Shown here: positions 1 to 7,057 of the stretch, piece after piece
How positions within the stretch are numbered: position 1 is the stretch's first letter
Layout: every line of letters starts with the position of its first letter
Assembly (NCBI GenBank): GCA_021807975.1
Contig: JAKBCJ010000094.1
Span: forward strand, 1 to 12,975
Direction of reading: 5' to 3'
From: Pseudomonadota bacterium
GTDB lineage: Bacteria > Pseudomonadota > Alphaproteobacteria > Acetobacterales > Acetobacteraceae
Length of the DNA stretch: 12,975 nucleotides
Program-made: the position numbers and the translations under genes
The notes under the pieces: generated by a model
Database searches by the model: none
The model's input: only the letters and a program-made list of their open reading frames with translations
Told to the model about the DNA's origin: nothing

Positions 1-176
1 TCGACGATCTCGCCGGACATGAAATCACCGAAGGTCTGCTGAACCACATCGAGGTCGCGATCCGCGCCTACGATCCCTGTCTGTCCTGCGCCACGCACGC
101 ACTCGGCGACATGCCGCTGATCGTCACGCTGGAAGACGCCGACGGCGCGGTCATCACGACCAGGGTGAAGCAATGA
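1..176 (+). CDS. [NiFe]-hydrogenase large (catalytic) subunit, C-terminal 57 residues only
   Basis: The reading frame enters from outside the window; the first full codon is at 3 and the TGA is at 174-176. The visible tail carries the C-terminal active-site motif DPCLSCATH (C26 and C29 of the visible part, codons at 78-80 and 87-89). These two cysteines are ligands of the Ni-Fe centre in the family. After the histidine (96-98) come 25 more residues beginning ALGDMPL. In this family the endopeptidase cuts just after this histidine, so the tail marks an unprocessed precursor. The spelling DPCLSCATHALG and the neighbouring context fit group 3 cytosolic NAD(P)-linked hydrogenases (3b or 3d), but 57 residues cannot decide the subgroup. 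The stop overlaps the ATG of the protease gene by 4 bases (ATGA), which argues for coupled translation. Confidence 0.93.
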   Translation, partial: DDLAGHEITEGLLNHIEVAIRAYDPCLSCATHALGDMPLIVTLEDADGAVITTRVKQ

Positions 177-664
177 ATATCTCCGCACCGCAAGCACCGC
201 TTGCCCGCGAACCGCGGATTCTCGTCCTTGGCTACGGTAACCCCGGACGTCAGGACGATGGGTTAGGCCCTGCCGTGGCGGCCGGGATCGGCTTGCTGGG
301 ATTGCCCAACATCACGGCCTACGACAATTACCAGCTTAATATCGAAGATGCGCTGGAAGTCGCGGACCACGACGTTGTTTGGTTTGTCGATGCAGCCAAG
401 GACGGTCCGTCGCCTTATCGGGTGCATGATCTGTCGCCAGCCGGGTCGATCGAGTTTACCAGCCACATCGTCAGGCCCGAGGTCATTTTGGCCATCGCCC
501 GGCAGTACTACGGAAAATCGCCCCGGGCCTTCCTGCTGGCCGTTCGTGGCTATCGGTTCGAGTTTGCCGAAGAACTCACGCCGGGTGCCGCCGACAATCT
601 TTGCGAAGCCCTGGCGATGCTTACCGGCGAAATCCGAGCCGCATACTCAACGGTGGTGCCGTGA
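173..664 (+). CDS. [NiFe]-hydrogenase maturation endopeptidase (HybD/HoxW family)
   Basis: This 163-residue protein has the usual length for the nickel-dependent endopeptidases that remove the C-terminal tail of the large subunit once nickel has been inserted. The N-terminal motif LGYGNPGRQDDGLG (residues 19-32) is the family signature. D29 is the likely counterpart of the first Ni ligand (E16 of E. coli HybD), D73 in WFVDAAKDG of the second (D62), and H98 in FTSHIVRPE of the third (H93); these assignments are from motif position, not an alignment. YQLNIEDA (53-60) is the segment where other proteases have QLTPE-type sequences. The gene overlaps the preceding large-subunit gene, so that subunit is the probable substrate. 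The ATG at 173 is the only sensible start. The stop at 662-664 overlaps the next gene (GTGA). Confidence 0.93.
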   Translation: MNISAPQAPLAREPRILVLGYGNPGRQDDGLGPAVAAGIGLLGLPNITAYDNYQLNIEDALEVADHDVVWFVDAAKDGPSPYRVHDLSPAGSIEFTSHIVRPEVILAIARQYYGKSPRAFLLAVRGYRFEFAEELTPGAADNLCEALAMLTGEIRAAYSTVVP

Positions 665-1074
665 ATATCGGCCTTGGCAGCCGGCGCCGGACAATTCTGC
701 TGATCGATGCCGATGCGCATGCCAGGGCGACCCTGCGAAAGGCGCTGGAGGACGCGGATTTCTCGGTGGGAGAGGCGGCAAACAACCGGGAGGGCCAACG
801 TACCGCCCTGCGGATCGCGCCCGACGCGATTCTCGCCGAGTTGATGACGGACCCGACCGATGCCGGAACGACGATTACCCGGGCGATGGAAGCAATCGGC
901 GGCACGATTCCTTGCTACATCGTCAGCACGGCTGCCGACGCGCTGATCGGCGCCGTGGGACTGCATGAACTCGGCATATCCGGCGTGTTCCTGAAGCCGG
1001 TCGAACCGGCGATCGTGATCCAGACGCTCCGGACGCGGCTCGGTGTGCGCCAGGGGGATACGGGACGTGCATGA
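661..1074 (+). CDS. CheY-like receiver-domain protein with degenerate phosphorylation site
   Basis: I start this 137-residue protein at the GTG at 661 because it overlaps the preceding stop (GTGA) and leaves a normal receiver N-terminus, RRRTILLIDADAHAR. An upstream ATG at 601 would add residues unlike the fold. The whole protein is one receiver domain: beta1 ILLIDAD (12-18), the beta3 loop PDAILAELM (54-62), beta4 IVSTAAD (87-93) and beta5 FLKPVEP (110-116, with the conserved lysine K112). There is no output domain. Two pocket residues are changed: the usual phospho-accepting Asp is E60 (codon 838-840), and the second member of the acidic Mg2+ pair is A17. Known receivers with such changes usually do not accept phosphate and may sit in one fixed state. 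It lies inside the maturation operon and its end overlaps hypA by 8 bases. Its role is unknown; regulating or scaffolding hydrogenase assembly is inference. Confidence 0.85.
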   Translation: MNIGLGSRRRTILLIDADAHARATLRKALEDADFSVGEAANNREGQRTALRIAPDAILAELMTDPTDAGTTITRAMEAIGGTIPCYIVSTAADALIGAVGLHELGISGVFLKPVEPAIVIQTLRTRLGVRQGDTGRA

Positions 1075-1408
1075 GGTGTCCCTGATCGAGAGTGTCGTCG
1101 CCCTGGTCGAGGACGAGCGGCGCAAGCAGGACTTCTCCCGCGTCCGCTCGATCCGGCTCAGGCTCGGCGCGCTCGGGCATGCTGAACCGGAGGCTTTGCG
1201 CTTCTGTTTCGATGCGGTCACACGCGGCACGGTCGCCGATGGGGCGCGGCTGGATATCGACATCGTTCCCGGGGAAGGGTGGTGTTCGGGCTGCTCGCGG
1301 ATCGTGGCATTGGCAGAACGCTTCGGGGCGTGCCCGATCTGCGGTGGCGCTCCCGTCCGAATGACGGCAGGCGATGAATTGCGCGTGTCCGAGATGGAGG
1401 TTGAGTGA
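1067..1408 (+). CDS. hypA: HypA, hydrogenase nickel-insertion protein
   Basis: HypA delivers nickel to the hydrogenase large-subunit precursor together with HypB. The start is set at the GTG at 1067, because HypA proteins begin Met-His-Glu and the histidine at position 2 is a nickel ligand. An in-frame ATG at 1043 would bury that histidine behind eight residues. A purine-rich run (AGGGGG, 1052-1057) sits at a fitting distance upstream. The 113-residue product shows MHEVSL at the N-terminus and the structural zinc site WCSGC...CPIC in its C-terminal third. The gene overlaps the receiver gene by 8 bases and hypB by 1 base. Confidence 0.95.
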   Translation: MHEVSLIESVVALVEDERRKQDFSRVRSIRLRLGALGHAEPEALRFCFDAVTRGTVADGARLDIDIVPGEGWCSGCSRIVALAERFGACPICGGAPVRMTAGDELRVSEMEVE

Positions 1409-2226
1409 TGTGTACCGTATGCGGCTGCGGAACGCCGGTCATCGCGGAACAGCCGCACGACCATGACGACGGCCCCCACCATCACTCCGGGGGCGCAATC
1501 GCCTTCGGCAGCGGTCCCGGGGCCCTGCATGCCGCGGGCATGCGCCAGCAGCGCACAATCGCCATCGAACGCGACATCCTGTCGAAGAACGACGCATTCG
1601 CCGCGGCCAACCGCGTGCGGTTGCGGGAGGCCGGCGTCTTCGCGCTCAATCTCGTCTCGAGCCCCGGTTCCGGCAAGACCTCGCTGCTGGTTCGCGCGAT
1701 CGCCGACCTGAAGCATCTCTGGCCCATCGCGGTGATCGAGGGCGATCAGCAAACCTCGCGCGATGCCGACCGGATCCGCGCCACCGGTGCCCCGGCCGTG
1801 CAGGTCAATACGGGCAAGGGCTGCCATCTCGATGCCCATATGGTCGGCCACGCCATGGATCATCTGCCCCTCGGGCCGGGCGGCGTGCTGTTCATCGAAA
1901 ATGTCGGCAACCTGGTCTGCCCCGCCGCCTTCGACCTGGGGGAAGCGCACAAGGTGGTTGTCTTGTCCGTGACCGAAGGGGAGGACAAGCCGCTGAAATA
2001 TCGGGACATGTTTGCAGCGGCAGACCTGATGCTGCTGAACAAGTCCGATCTGCTGGCGTATCTGGAGTTCGATGTCGGCGCCTGTATCGAAGCTGCCTTG
2101 CGCGTCAACCCGGGCATACGGATTCTAACCGTGTCGGCTCGCACCGGCGAGGGTCTGCCGGATTTCTACGCATGGATCGAGCAGGGCGTATCCGCGGCGG
2201 CAAACGTCGCGGCCCTGCGGTCATGA
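1408..2226 (+). CDS. hypB: HypB, GTPase for hydrogenase nickel insertion
   Basis: HypB is a SIMIBI-class GTPase that drives nickel transfer with HypA. The 272-residue protein begins MCTVCGCG, the N-terminal high-affinity nickel site (C2, C5, C7). A short histidine cluster follows (H17, H19, H24-H26), much shorter than the His-rich tracts of nickel-storing HypBs. The G domain has the P-loop SSPGSGKTS (84-92), EGDQQTSRDADRI, the metal-site CH pair in GKGCHLDAH, the cysteine in NLVCPAAFDLGE, and the guanine-specificity motif NKSD. The ATG at 1408 is preferred over the GTG at 1405 because it gives the conserved MCT start and better spacing from GGAGG at 1396-1400. It shares one base with the hypA stop. 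Confidence 0.97.
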   Translation: MCTVCGCGTPVIAEQPHDHDDGPHHHSGGAIAFGSGPGALHAAGMRQQRTIAIERDILSKNDAFAAANRVRLREAGVFALNLVSSPGSGKTSLLVRAIADLKHLWPIAVIEGDQQTSRDADRIRATGAPAVQVNTGKGCHLDAHMVGHAMDHLPLGPGGVLFIENVGNLVCPAAFDLGEAHKVVVLSVTEGEDKPLKYRDMFAAADLMLLNKSDLLAYLEFDVGACIEAALRVNPGIRILTVSARTGEGLPDFYAWIEQGVSAAANVAALRS

Positions 2227-2239
2227 GGCATTTGCGGCG

Positions 2240-4531
2240 ATGAGTCCGGCGGCGGCAGATAGCGGACGCCTGCGCATCCGTGTGAGAGGCGCGGTTCAGG
2301 GCGTCGGGTTTCGCCCGTTCGTACACCGCCTGGCGGCGCGTTATGGTCTGTCCGGCTTCGTCCTCAACGACGAAGACGGCGTACTGGCAGAGATCGAAGG
2401 CACGGCGCTGGATCTGTTCCTCGCGGCGCTGCGAACCGAAACCCCGCCGCTGGCGCATATCGACGGCATCGACGTGACACCCATGCCCCGCGACGGCACG
2501 CCGGGATTCTCGATCCGAGACAGTGCCGGTACACACCGCGGCCGGACACGGATCGTGCCCGATGCCGCGACCTGCCGATCCTGTCTGGAGGAGCTGTTCG
2601 ATCCCGCCAGCCGCTTCCACCTCTATCCGTTCGTGACCTGCGTGGATTGCGGGCCGCGCTTCACCATCGCGCGCCGTCTGCCCTACGACCGTCCGAATAC
2701 GTCGATGGAGACTTTCGGCCTTTGCGACGATTGCGCGGCCGACTACGCGGACCCCGCCAGCCGGCGCTTTCACGCCGAGACAATCGCCTGTCCGGTCTGC
2801 GGTCCGCGCCTGAGCCATTCGGTCGAGGAGATCGCGATCGCGCTTCGTCATGGCCAGATCGTCGCCCTGAAGGGCATCGGCGGCTTCCATCTTTTGTGCG
2901 ACGCGACGAACCAGGGGGCGGTCGAAACGCTGCGCCGCCGCAAGCACCGTCCGGCAAAGCCCTTCGCGGTCATGGTGGCGAATGAGGCATCGGTTGACCA
3001 TATCGCCGCGCCAAGCCTGGCCGAACGCGCCCTGATGCGCGGGGTTGCCTGCCCCATCGTGCTGATGCCGATACGGGCGGGATTGGCGCCATCGGTTGCG
3101 CCGGGACTGAACCGTGTCGGCGCGATGCTGCCCTCGGCCCCGGTGCATCATTTGCTGTTCCACGCCTTGGCGGGGCAGACCAACGATGCCGGATACGGGA
3201 ATGAGCAGTGGCCCGCTGTTCTGGTCACGACCAGTGCGAACGCTGGCGGCGAGCCGACGATCGTCGCCGATGCAGAGGCGCTGCGCGATCTGGCCGGCAT
3301 CGCCGACATGATCGTTACCCACGACCGCCCGATCCTGGTACGGGCTGACGATTCAGTCATGGGAGTGATTGATGGTGCGCCTGCCTATGTCCGGCGGTCG
3401 CGCGGCTTTGTCCCCGAACCGATCGATCTCGGCCGGGATGGCCCCTCGGTGCTGGCCGCCGGGGCACATCTCAAGTCCACGATCTGCGTCACGCGCGGGC
3501 GCGAGGCGTTCGTGTCGCAGCATGTCGGCGATCTGAACACGGCGGGCACGATCCGTTTCTACGCGGAGACCGCGCGGCGCATGATCTCGATGCTGGATGT
3601 AGCGCCGGAGCTTGCCGCCTGCGATCTGCACCCGGATTATCGCTCCACGCGTTTCGCTGAGGCGATGGATCTGCCGGTCCTGCGCGTTCAACATCACGCC
3701 GCGCATCTCGCCGCCGTCGCCGCCGAACATCGTCTGCGCGGACCGGTCATTGGGCTTGCTCTGGACGGGCATGGCTACGGCGATGACGGAGATGTCCGGG
3801 GCGGCGAACTGATGCTGGTGGACGGTGCGCGATGGCGCAGGCTCGGCCACCTTCTGCCACTCGCGCTGCCAGGAGGCGACCGGGCGGCACGGGAGCCGTG
3901 GCGTATGGGCGTGGCCGCGCTGATGGCGTTGGAGCGCGGCGGTGAAGCGGTTAGACGTTTTCCGGGGATCGCGCTCGCCGGACGGCTGGCCGCGGTGTCC
4001 GCCGCCAGCGGCCAATGGGCGGCGACAACCAGCATGGGGCGGCTGTTCGACGCCGCCGCCGCGCTGCTGGGTGTGTGCATGGAACAGAGCTACGAGGGCC
4101 AGGCGGCGATGGCGCTGGAGGCCCTGGCCGGCGTTCCAAGATGCGTGCCCGAGGGCTATCGTATCGTCGGCAACATCCTCGATTTCAGGCCCCTGCTGGC
4201 TGGCCTTCTGGAGCCTGGCCTCACGCCGGGCGAGGGGGCGGCGCTTTTTCACGGTACGCTGATCGCCGGTCTCGCGGATTGGGTTGGTCAGGCCGCCGAA
4301 CGATCGGGCCGGACGGATGCGGTCCTGGGTGGCGGCTGCCTGATGAACCGTGTGCTGGCGGAAGGACTGGCCTCGGCATTGCGCGCGCGCGGCATCGTCC
4401 CCTGGCTGGCACGCGCCATGCCCGCCAATGACGGCGGCCTGTCATTCGGGCAGGCCGCGATGGCGCGGGCGCATCTCATGCACCGAAGCCACACCATGCC
4501 TGACGTCCAGGAGGTCATCCCATGTGCCTAG
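2240..4531 (+). CDS. hypF: HypF, carbamoyltransferase for hydrogenase cyanide ligand synthesis
   Basis: HypF makes the carbamoyl group later dehydrated to cyanide on HypE, using carbamoyl phosphate and ATP. The 763-residue protein is full length with all domains in order. These are an acylphosphatase domain (about 9-95, GAVQGVGFRPFVHRLA, with R25) and two zinc fingers each spaced CxxC-x18-CxxC (C112/C115/C134/C137 and C162/C165/C184/C187). A YrdC-like nucleotide-binding domain follows (about 200-385, ALKGIGGFHLLCDA and RRRKHRPAKPFAVM), then a Kae1-like domain (about 395-745, QHHAAHLAAVAAEH, LDGHGYGDDG, GGGCLMNRVLAEGL). It follows hypB after 13 bases, the only non-overlapping junction in the operon, with only a weak ribosome site (TGAGG, 2224-2228). 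The 3' end overlaps hypC by 10 bases. Confidence 0.97.
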   Translation: MSPAAADSGRLRIRVRGAVQGVGFRPFVHRLAARYGLSGFVLNDEDGVLAEIEGTALDLFLAALRTETPPLAHIDGIDVTPMPRDGTPGFSIRDSAGTHRGRTRIVPDAATCRSCLEELFDPASRFHLYPFVTCVDCGPRFTIARRLPYDRPNTSMETFGLCDDCAADYADPASRRFHAETIACPVCGPRLSHSVEEIAIALRHGQIVALKGIGGFHLLCDATNQGAVETLRRRKHRPAKPFAVMVANEASVDHIAAPSLAERALMRGVACPIVLMPIRAGLAPSVAPGLNRVGAMLPSAPVHHLLFHALAGQTNDAGYGNEQWPAVLVTTSANAGGEPTIVADAEALRDLAGIADMIVTHDRPILVRADDSVMGVIDGAPAYVRRSRGFVPEPIDLGRDGPSVLAAGAHLKSTICVTRGREAFVSQHVGDLNTAGTIRFYAETARRMISMLDVAPELAACDLHPDYRSTRFAEAMDLPVLRVQHHAAHLAAVAAEHRLRGPVIGLALDGHGYGDDGDVRGGELMLVDGARWRRLGHLLPLALPGGDRAAREPWRMGVAALMALERGGEAVRRFPGIALAGRLAAVSAASGQWAATTSMGRLFDAAAALLGVCMEQSYEGQAAMALEALAGVPRCVPEGYRIVGNILDFRPLLAGLLEPGLTPGEGAALFHGTLIAGLADWVGQAAERSGRTDAVLGGGCLMNRVLAEGLASALRARGIVPWLARAMPANDGGLSFGQAAMARAHLMHRSHTMPDVQEVIPCA
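4509..4514 (+). promoter_or_regulatory. Strong ribosome binding site for hypC inside the end of hypF
   Basis: AGGAGG lies 7 bases before the hypC ATG and inside the last codons of hypF. It is the closest match to the anti-Shine-Dalgarno core among the hyp junctions and fixes the hypC start at 4522. HypC may therefore be translated independently of HypF and at a higher level, which is inference. Confidence 0.75.
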
Positions 4532-4770
4532 CCATCCCGATCCGCGTCGAAGCGCTTCTGCCCGACGATATGGCGCGCGTCACGCTCAGCGGCGTCTCGA
4601 AGATCGTTTCCATCGCTCTTTTGGAAAACGTCCAGATCGGCGACTACCTGCTTATCCATGTCGGCTATGCGCTCGCCAGGCTCGACCCCGGCGAGGCGGA
4701 GCGTACCCTCGCCATGATGCACGAGGCCGCCGTTCCCGGCCTGGCGGAAATGGAGGACTCCGAGCGGTGA
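4522..4770 (+). CDS. hypC: HypC, hydrogenase assembly chaperone
   Basis: HypC is a small chaperone that works with HypD to carry the Fe(CN)2CO unit to the large-subunit precursor. This 82-residue protein begins MCLAIPIRVE, exposing the essential Cys2. It contains SIALLENVQIGDYLLIHVG, the conserved second strand region of the family. Length is normal. The start overlaps the last 10 bases of hypF in another frame. The stop overlaps the next GTG (GTGA, 4767-4770). With only one HypC-type gene in the window, it probably serves the single hydrogenase encoded here; a paralogue elsewhere cannot be excluded. Confidence 0.97.
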   Translation: MCLAIPIRVEALLPDDMARVTLSGVSKIVSIALLENVQIGDYLLIHVGYALARLDPGEAERTLAMMHEAAVPGLAEMEDSER

Positions 4771-5912
4771 AGCACATCGACGAATATCGCGACGGCAGGC
4801 TGGCGCGCGCCATTGCCGCCACCATCGCGGCCGAGGCCGGCCGTGGCCGCGATTACCGGTTCATGGAGTTTTGCGGCGGCCACACGCATGCCATCTCCCG
4901 CTACGGGATCGAGGACTTGCTGCCCTCGAACGTGCAGATGGTGCATGGACCGGGGTGTCCCGTCTGCGTGCTGCCGGTTGGGCGCATCGACGACGGGATC
5001 GCGCTCGCCATGCGGCCGGAGGTGACGCTATGCACCTATGCCGATCTGATGCGCGTACCTGCCAGCGCCGGCGCTGATCTGCTGAAGGCGAAGGCCGCGG
5101 GCGCGGACATCCGCATGGTCTATTCCACGCTGGACGCGATCCGCATCGCCGAGGCGGAACCCGGTCGTGAGGTCGTATTCTTCGCAATCGGCTTCGAGAC
5201 GACCACGCCGCCGACCGCGGTCGCCATTCGGCTGGCGCGTAAGAAGCGGCTGACTAATTTCAGCGTGTTCTGCAACCACGTCCTCACCCCGCCGGCGATG
5301 CGGGGAATCCTGTGTTCGCCCGACTTCCGCACCGTGCGTGTCGATGGTTTCGTCGGGCCCGCGCATGTCAGCACGGTCATTGGGACCGCCCCTTATGTCG
5401 GCCTCGCCGCGGAATTTGCAAAACCTGTTGTCATTGCCGGCTTCGAACCGCTGGATGTGGTGCAGGCGGTCCTGATGCTGGTCCGCCAGGTCAACGAAGG
5501 GCGGCACGACGTGGAGAACCAGTATTTCCGTCTGGTCACCGCTGCGGGGAACCGGATCGCCCAGCGCGAGGTAGCTGACATTTTCGAATTGCGTCCGTCG
5601 TTCGAATGGCGCGGCCTGGGCGAACTGCCGTTGAGTGCATTGCGCCTTCGCGGCGCCTATGCCGATCTGGATGCCGAACGGCGATTTTCGATCGAAACCA
5701 TTCCGGCCGCCGACAATCCGGCTTGCGAATGCGGGGACATTCTGCGCGGCATCAAGAAGCCGGCCGAATGCAAACTGTTCGGAACGTTGTGTTCCCCCGA
5801 GACGCCGATGGGATCCTGTATGGTGTCGCCCGAGGGCGCCTGTGCGGCGCACTGGACCTATGGCCGGTTTCGGGCCAATGGCCGAACCATCGCGGAAAGG
5901 GCAGTTGCTTGA
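4767..5912 (+). CDS. hypD: HypD, Fe-S scaffold for Fe(CN)2CO assembly
   Basis: HypD holds a [4Fe-4S] cluster and, with HypC, builds the iron-cyanide-carbonyl unit. I choose the GTG at 4767, giving 381 residues. It overlaps the hypC stop, has GGAGG at 4752-4756, and yields the expected N-terminus (M)KHIDEYRDG. The open frame runs about 140 codons further upstream through hypC and hypF, but that part is a shadow. Visible motifs are FCGGHTH (35-41, C36), GPGCPVC (61-67, C64 and C67), ETTTPPTA, and the C-terminal cysteine set C320, C322, C335, C342, C351 and C359 in ACECGDIL...AECKLFG...TLCSP...GSCMV...GACAAHW. All positions expected for the cluster and redox-active cysteines appear to be present. 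Confidence 0.96.
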   Translation: MKHIDEYRDGRLARAIAATIAAEAGRGRDYRFMEFCGGHTHAISRYGIEDLLPSNVQMVHGPGCPVCVLPVGRIDDGIALAMRPEVTLCTYADLMRVPASAGADLLKAKAAGADIRMVYSTLDAIRIAEAEPGREVVFFAIGFETTTPPTAVAIRLARKKRLTNFSVFCNHVLTPPAMRGILCSPDFRTVRVDGFVGPAHVSTVIGTAPYVGLAAEFAKPVVIAGFEPLDVVQAVLMLVRQVNEGRHDVENQYFRLVTAAGNRIAQREVADIFELRPSFEWRGLGELPLSALRLRGAYADLDAERRFSIETIPAADNPACECGDILRGIKKPAECKLFGTLCSPETPMGSCMVSPEGACAAHWTYGRFRANGRTIAERAVA

Positions 5913-6958
5913 ACGCGCCAAGACTGCGCACGCGCAAGCTGGATATCCGGAACGGCCGGGTCGATCTTTCCCACGGAGCCGGCGGCCGGGCGATGGCCCA
6001 ACTCGTGGACGAGATATTCCGCGAGGCATTCGACAATCCGTTGCTCGACCAAGGCAACGACCAGGCCGCGTTCGATGTACCGGCGGGCCGCATGGTGATG
6101 TCCACGGACGGCTATGTGATTTCGCCGCTGTTCTTTCCCGGCGGGGATATCGGATCGCTCGCCGTGCATGGCACGATAAACGACATAGCGATGGCCGGCG
6201 CACGCCCCCTGCATCTTGCGGCGAGCTATATTATCGAGGAAAGCTTTCCACTCGCGGACCTTCAGCGGATCGCGCTCAGCATGGGACGTGCGGCGCGCGA
6301 CGCCGGGGTGGCGATCGTGACCGGCGATACCAAAGTGGTCGAGCGCGGCAAAGGCGACGGCGTCTTCATCGCGACGACGGGGATCGGCGTTGTTCCGGCG
6401 GGTCTCCACCTTTCGGGCGATCGCGCCCGCCCCGGCGACCGCGTGATCGTCTCCGGCTGCATGGGCGATCACGGCGTCGCGGTCATGTCAACCAGGAGCA
6501 ATCTTGGGTTCGAGACGAAAATCCTGTCCGACAGTGCGGCACTGCACGGGCTGGTTGCCGAAATGGTGTTCGTGGCGGGGGCGTCGCTTCGTCTTCTGCG
6601 CGACCCGACGCGCGGCGGCCTGGCGACGACCCTCAATGAGATTGCCCGGCAGTCGGGCGTCGGATTCCGGATCGAGGAAAGCGCGATCCCGGTGCGGGCT
6701 GAGGTTGCGGCCGCCTGCGAGCTTCTGGGATTGGATCCGCTTTATGTCGCTAACGAGGGCAAGCTGGTCGCCGTCGTCGCTCCAGCCGGCGCGGAGGCCC
6801 TGCTTGCCGTCATGCGCACGCACCCGCTCGGCCGGGATGCGGCGATCATCGGCGAAGCGATCATGGACGAACAGCGCTTTGTGCAGATGACAACATCGTT
6901 TGGCGGCGGCCGGGTCGTGGATTGGCTGATGGGGGAGCAACTGCCCCGGATCTGCTGA
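5909..6958 (+). CDS. hypE: HypE, carbamoyl dehydratase making the hydrogenase cyanide ligand
   Basis: HypE receives the carbamoyl group from HypF on its C-terminal cysteine and dehydrates it with ATP to a thiocyanate, the cyanide donor. The 349-residue protein ends in PRIC, exactly the conserved modified tail (C349). It has the N-terminal VDLSHGAGGRAM motif, the PurM-like core DIAMAGARPLHL, TGDTKVVERGKGDG, and DPTRGGLATTLNEIA. The start is inferred as TTG at 5909, because it overlaps the hypD stop (TTGA), has AAAGGG at 5896-5901 seven bases upstream, and places the conserved region at the usual distance. The nearest ATG upstream would read into hypD in another frame. It is the last gene of the operon; no convincing terminator follows. 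Confidence 0.95.
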   Translation: MNAPRLRTRKLDIRNGRVDLSHGAGGRAMAQLVDEIFREAFDNPLLDQGNDQAAFDVPAGRMVMSTDGYVISPLFFPGGDIGSLAVHGTINDIAMAGARPLHLAASYIIEESFPLADLQRIALSMGRAARDAGVAIVTGDTKVVERGKGDGVFIATTGIGVVPAGLHLSGDRARPGDRVIVSGCMGDHGVAVMSTRSNLGFETKILSDSAALHGLVAEMVFVAGASLRLLRDPTRGGLATTLNEIARQSGVGFRIEESAIPVRAEVAAACELLGLDPLYVANEGKLVAVVAPAGAEALLAVMRTHPLGRDAAIIGEAIMDEQRFVQMTTSFGGGRVVDWLMGEQLPRIC

Positions 6959-7057
6959 CTACCGGGGCTGGGATGCGGACGCTGGCCCAAACCCGGTTCG
7001 GCCGCCAGGTTTCATGCCCGGCACCGATGCCAGCCAGCGCCAGGCTGACTAAATTGC

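Noticed and set aside
550..1950. 466-codon open frame on the minus strand across the receiver, hypA and hypB
   Set aside because: It runs opposite three recognised genes, is rich in Arg, Ala and Pro, and shows no motif. Long antisense frames are expected in high-GC DNA.
2105..3322. 405-codon minus-strand frame across hypB and hypF
   Set aside because: It is antisense to two conserved genes, with low-complexity composition and no family signature.
4350..4766. Upstream extension of the HypD frame through hypF and hypC
   Set aside because: The extension is in another frame of two real genes and lacks HypD similarity; the GTG at 4767 with its own ribosome site gives the normal length.
7031..7047. 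CAGCC/GGCTG hairpin after hypE as an operon terminator
   Set aside because: The stem is only 5 pairs and no T run follows, so it is not convincing on either strand.
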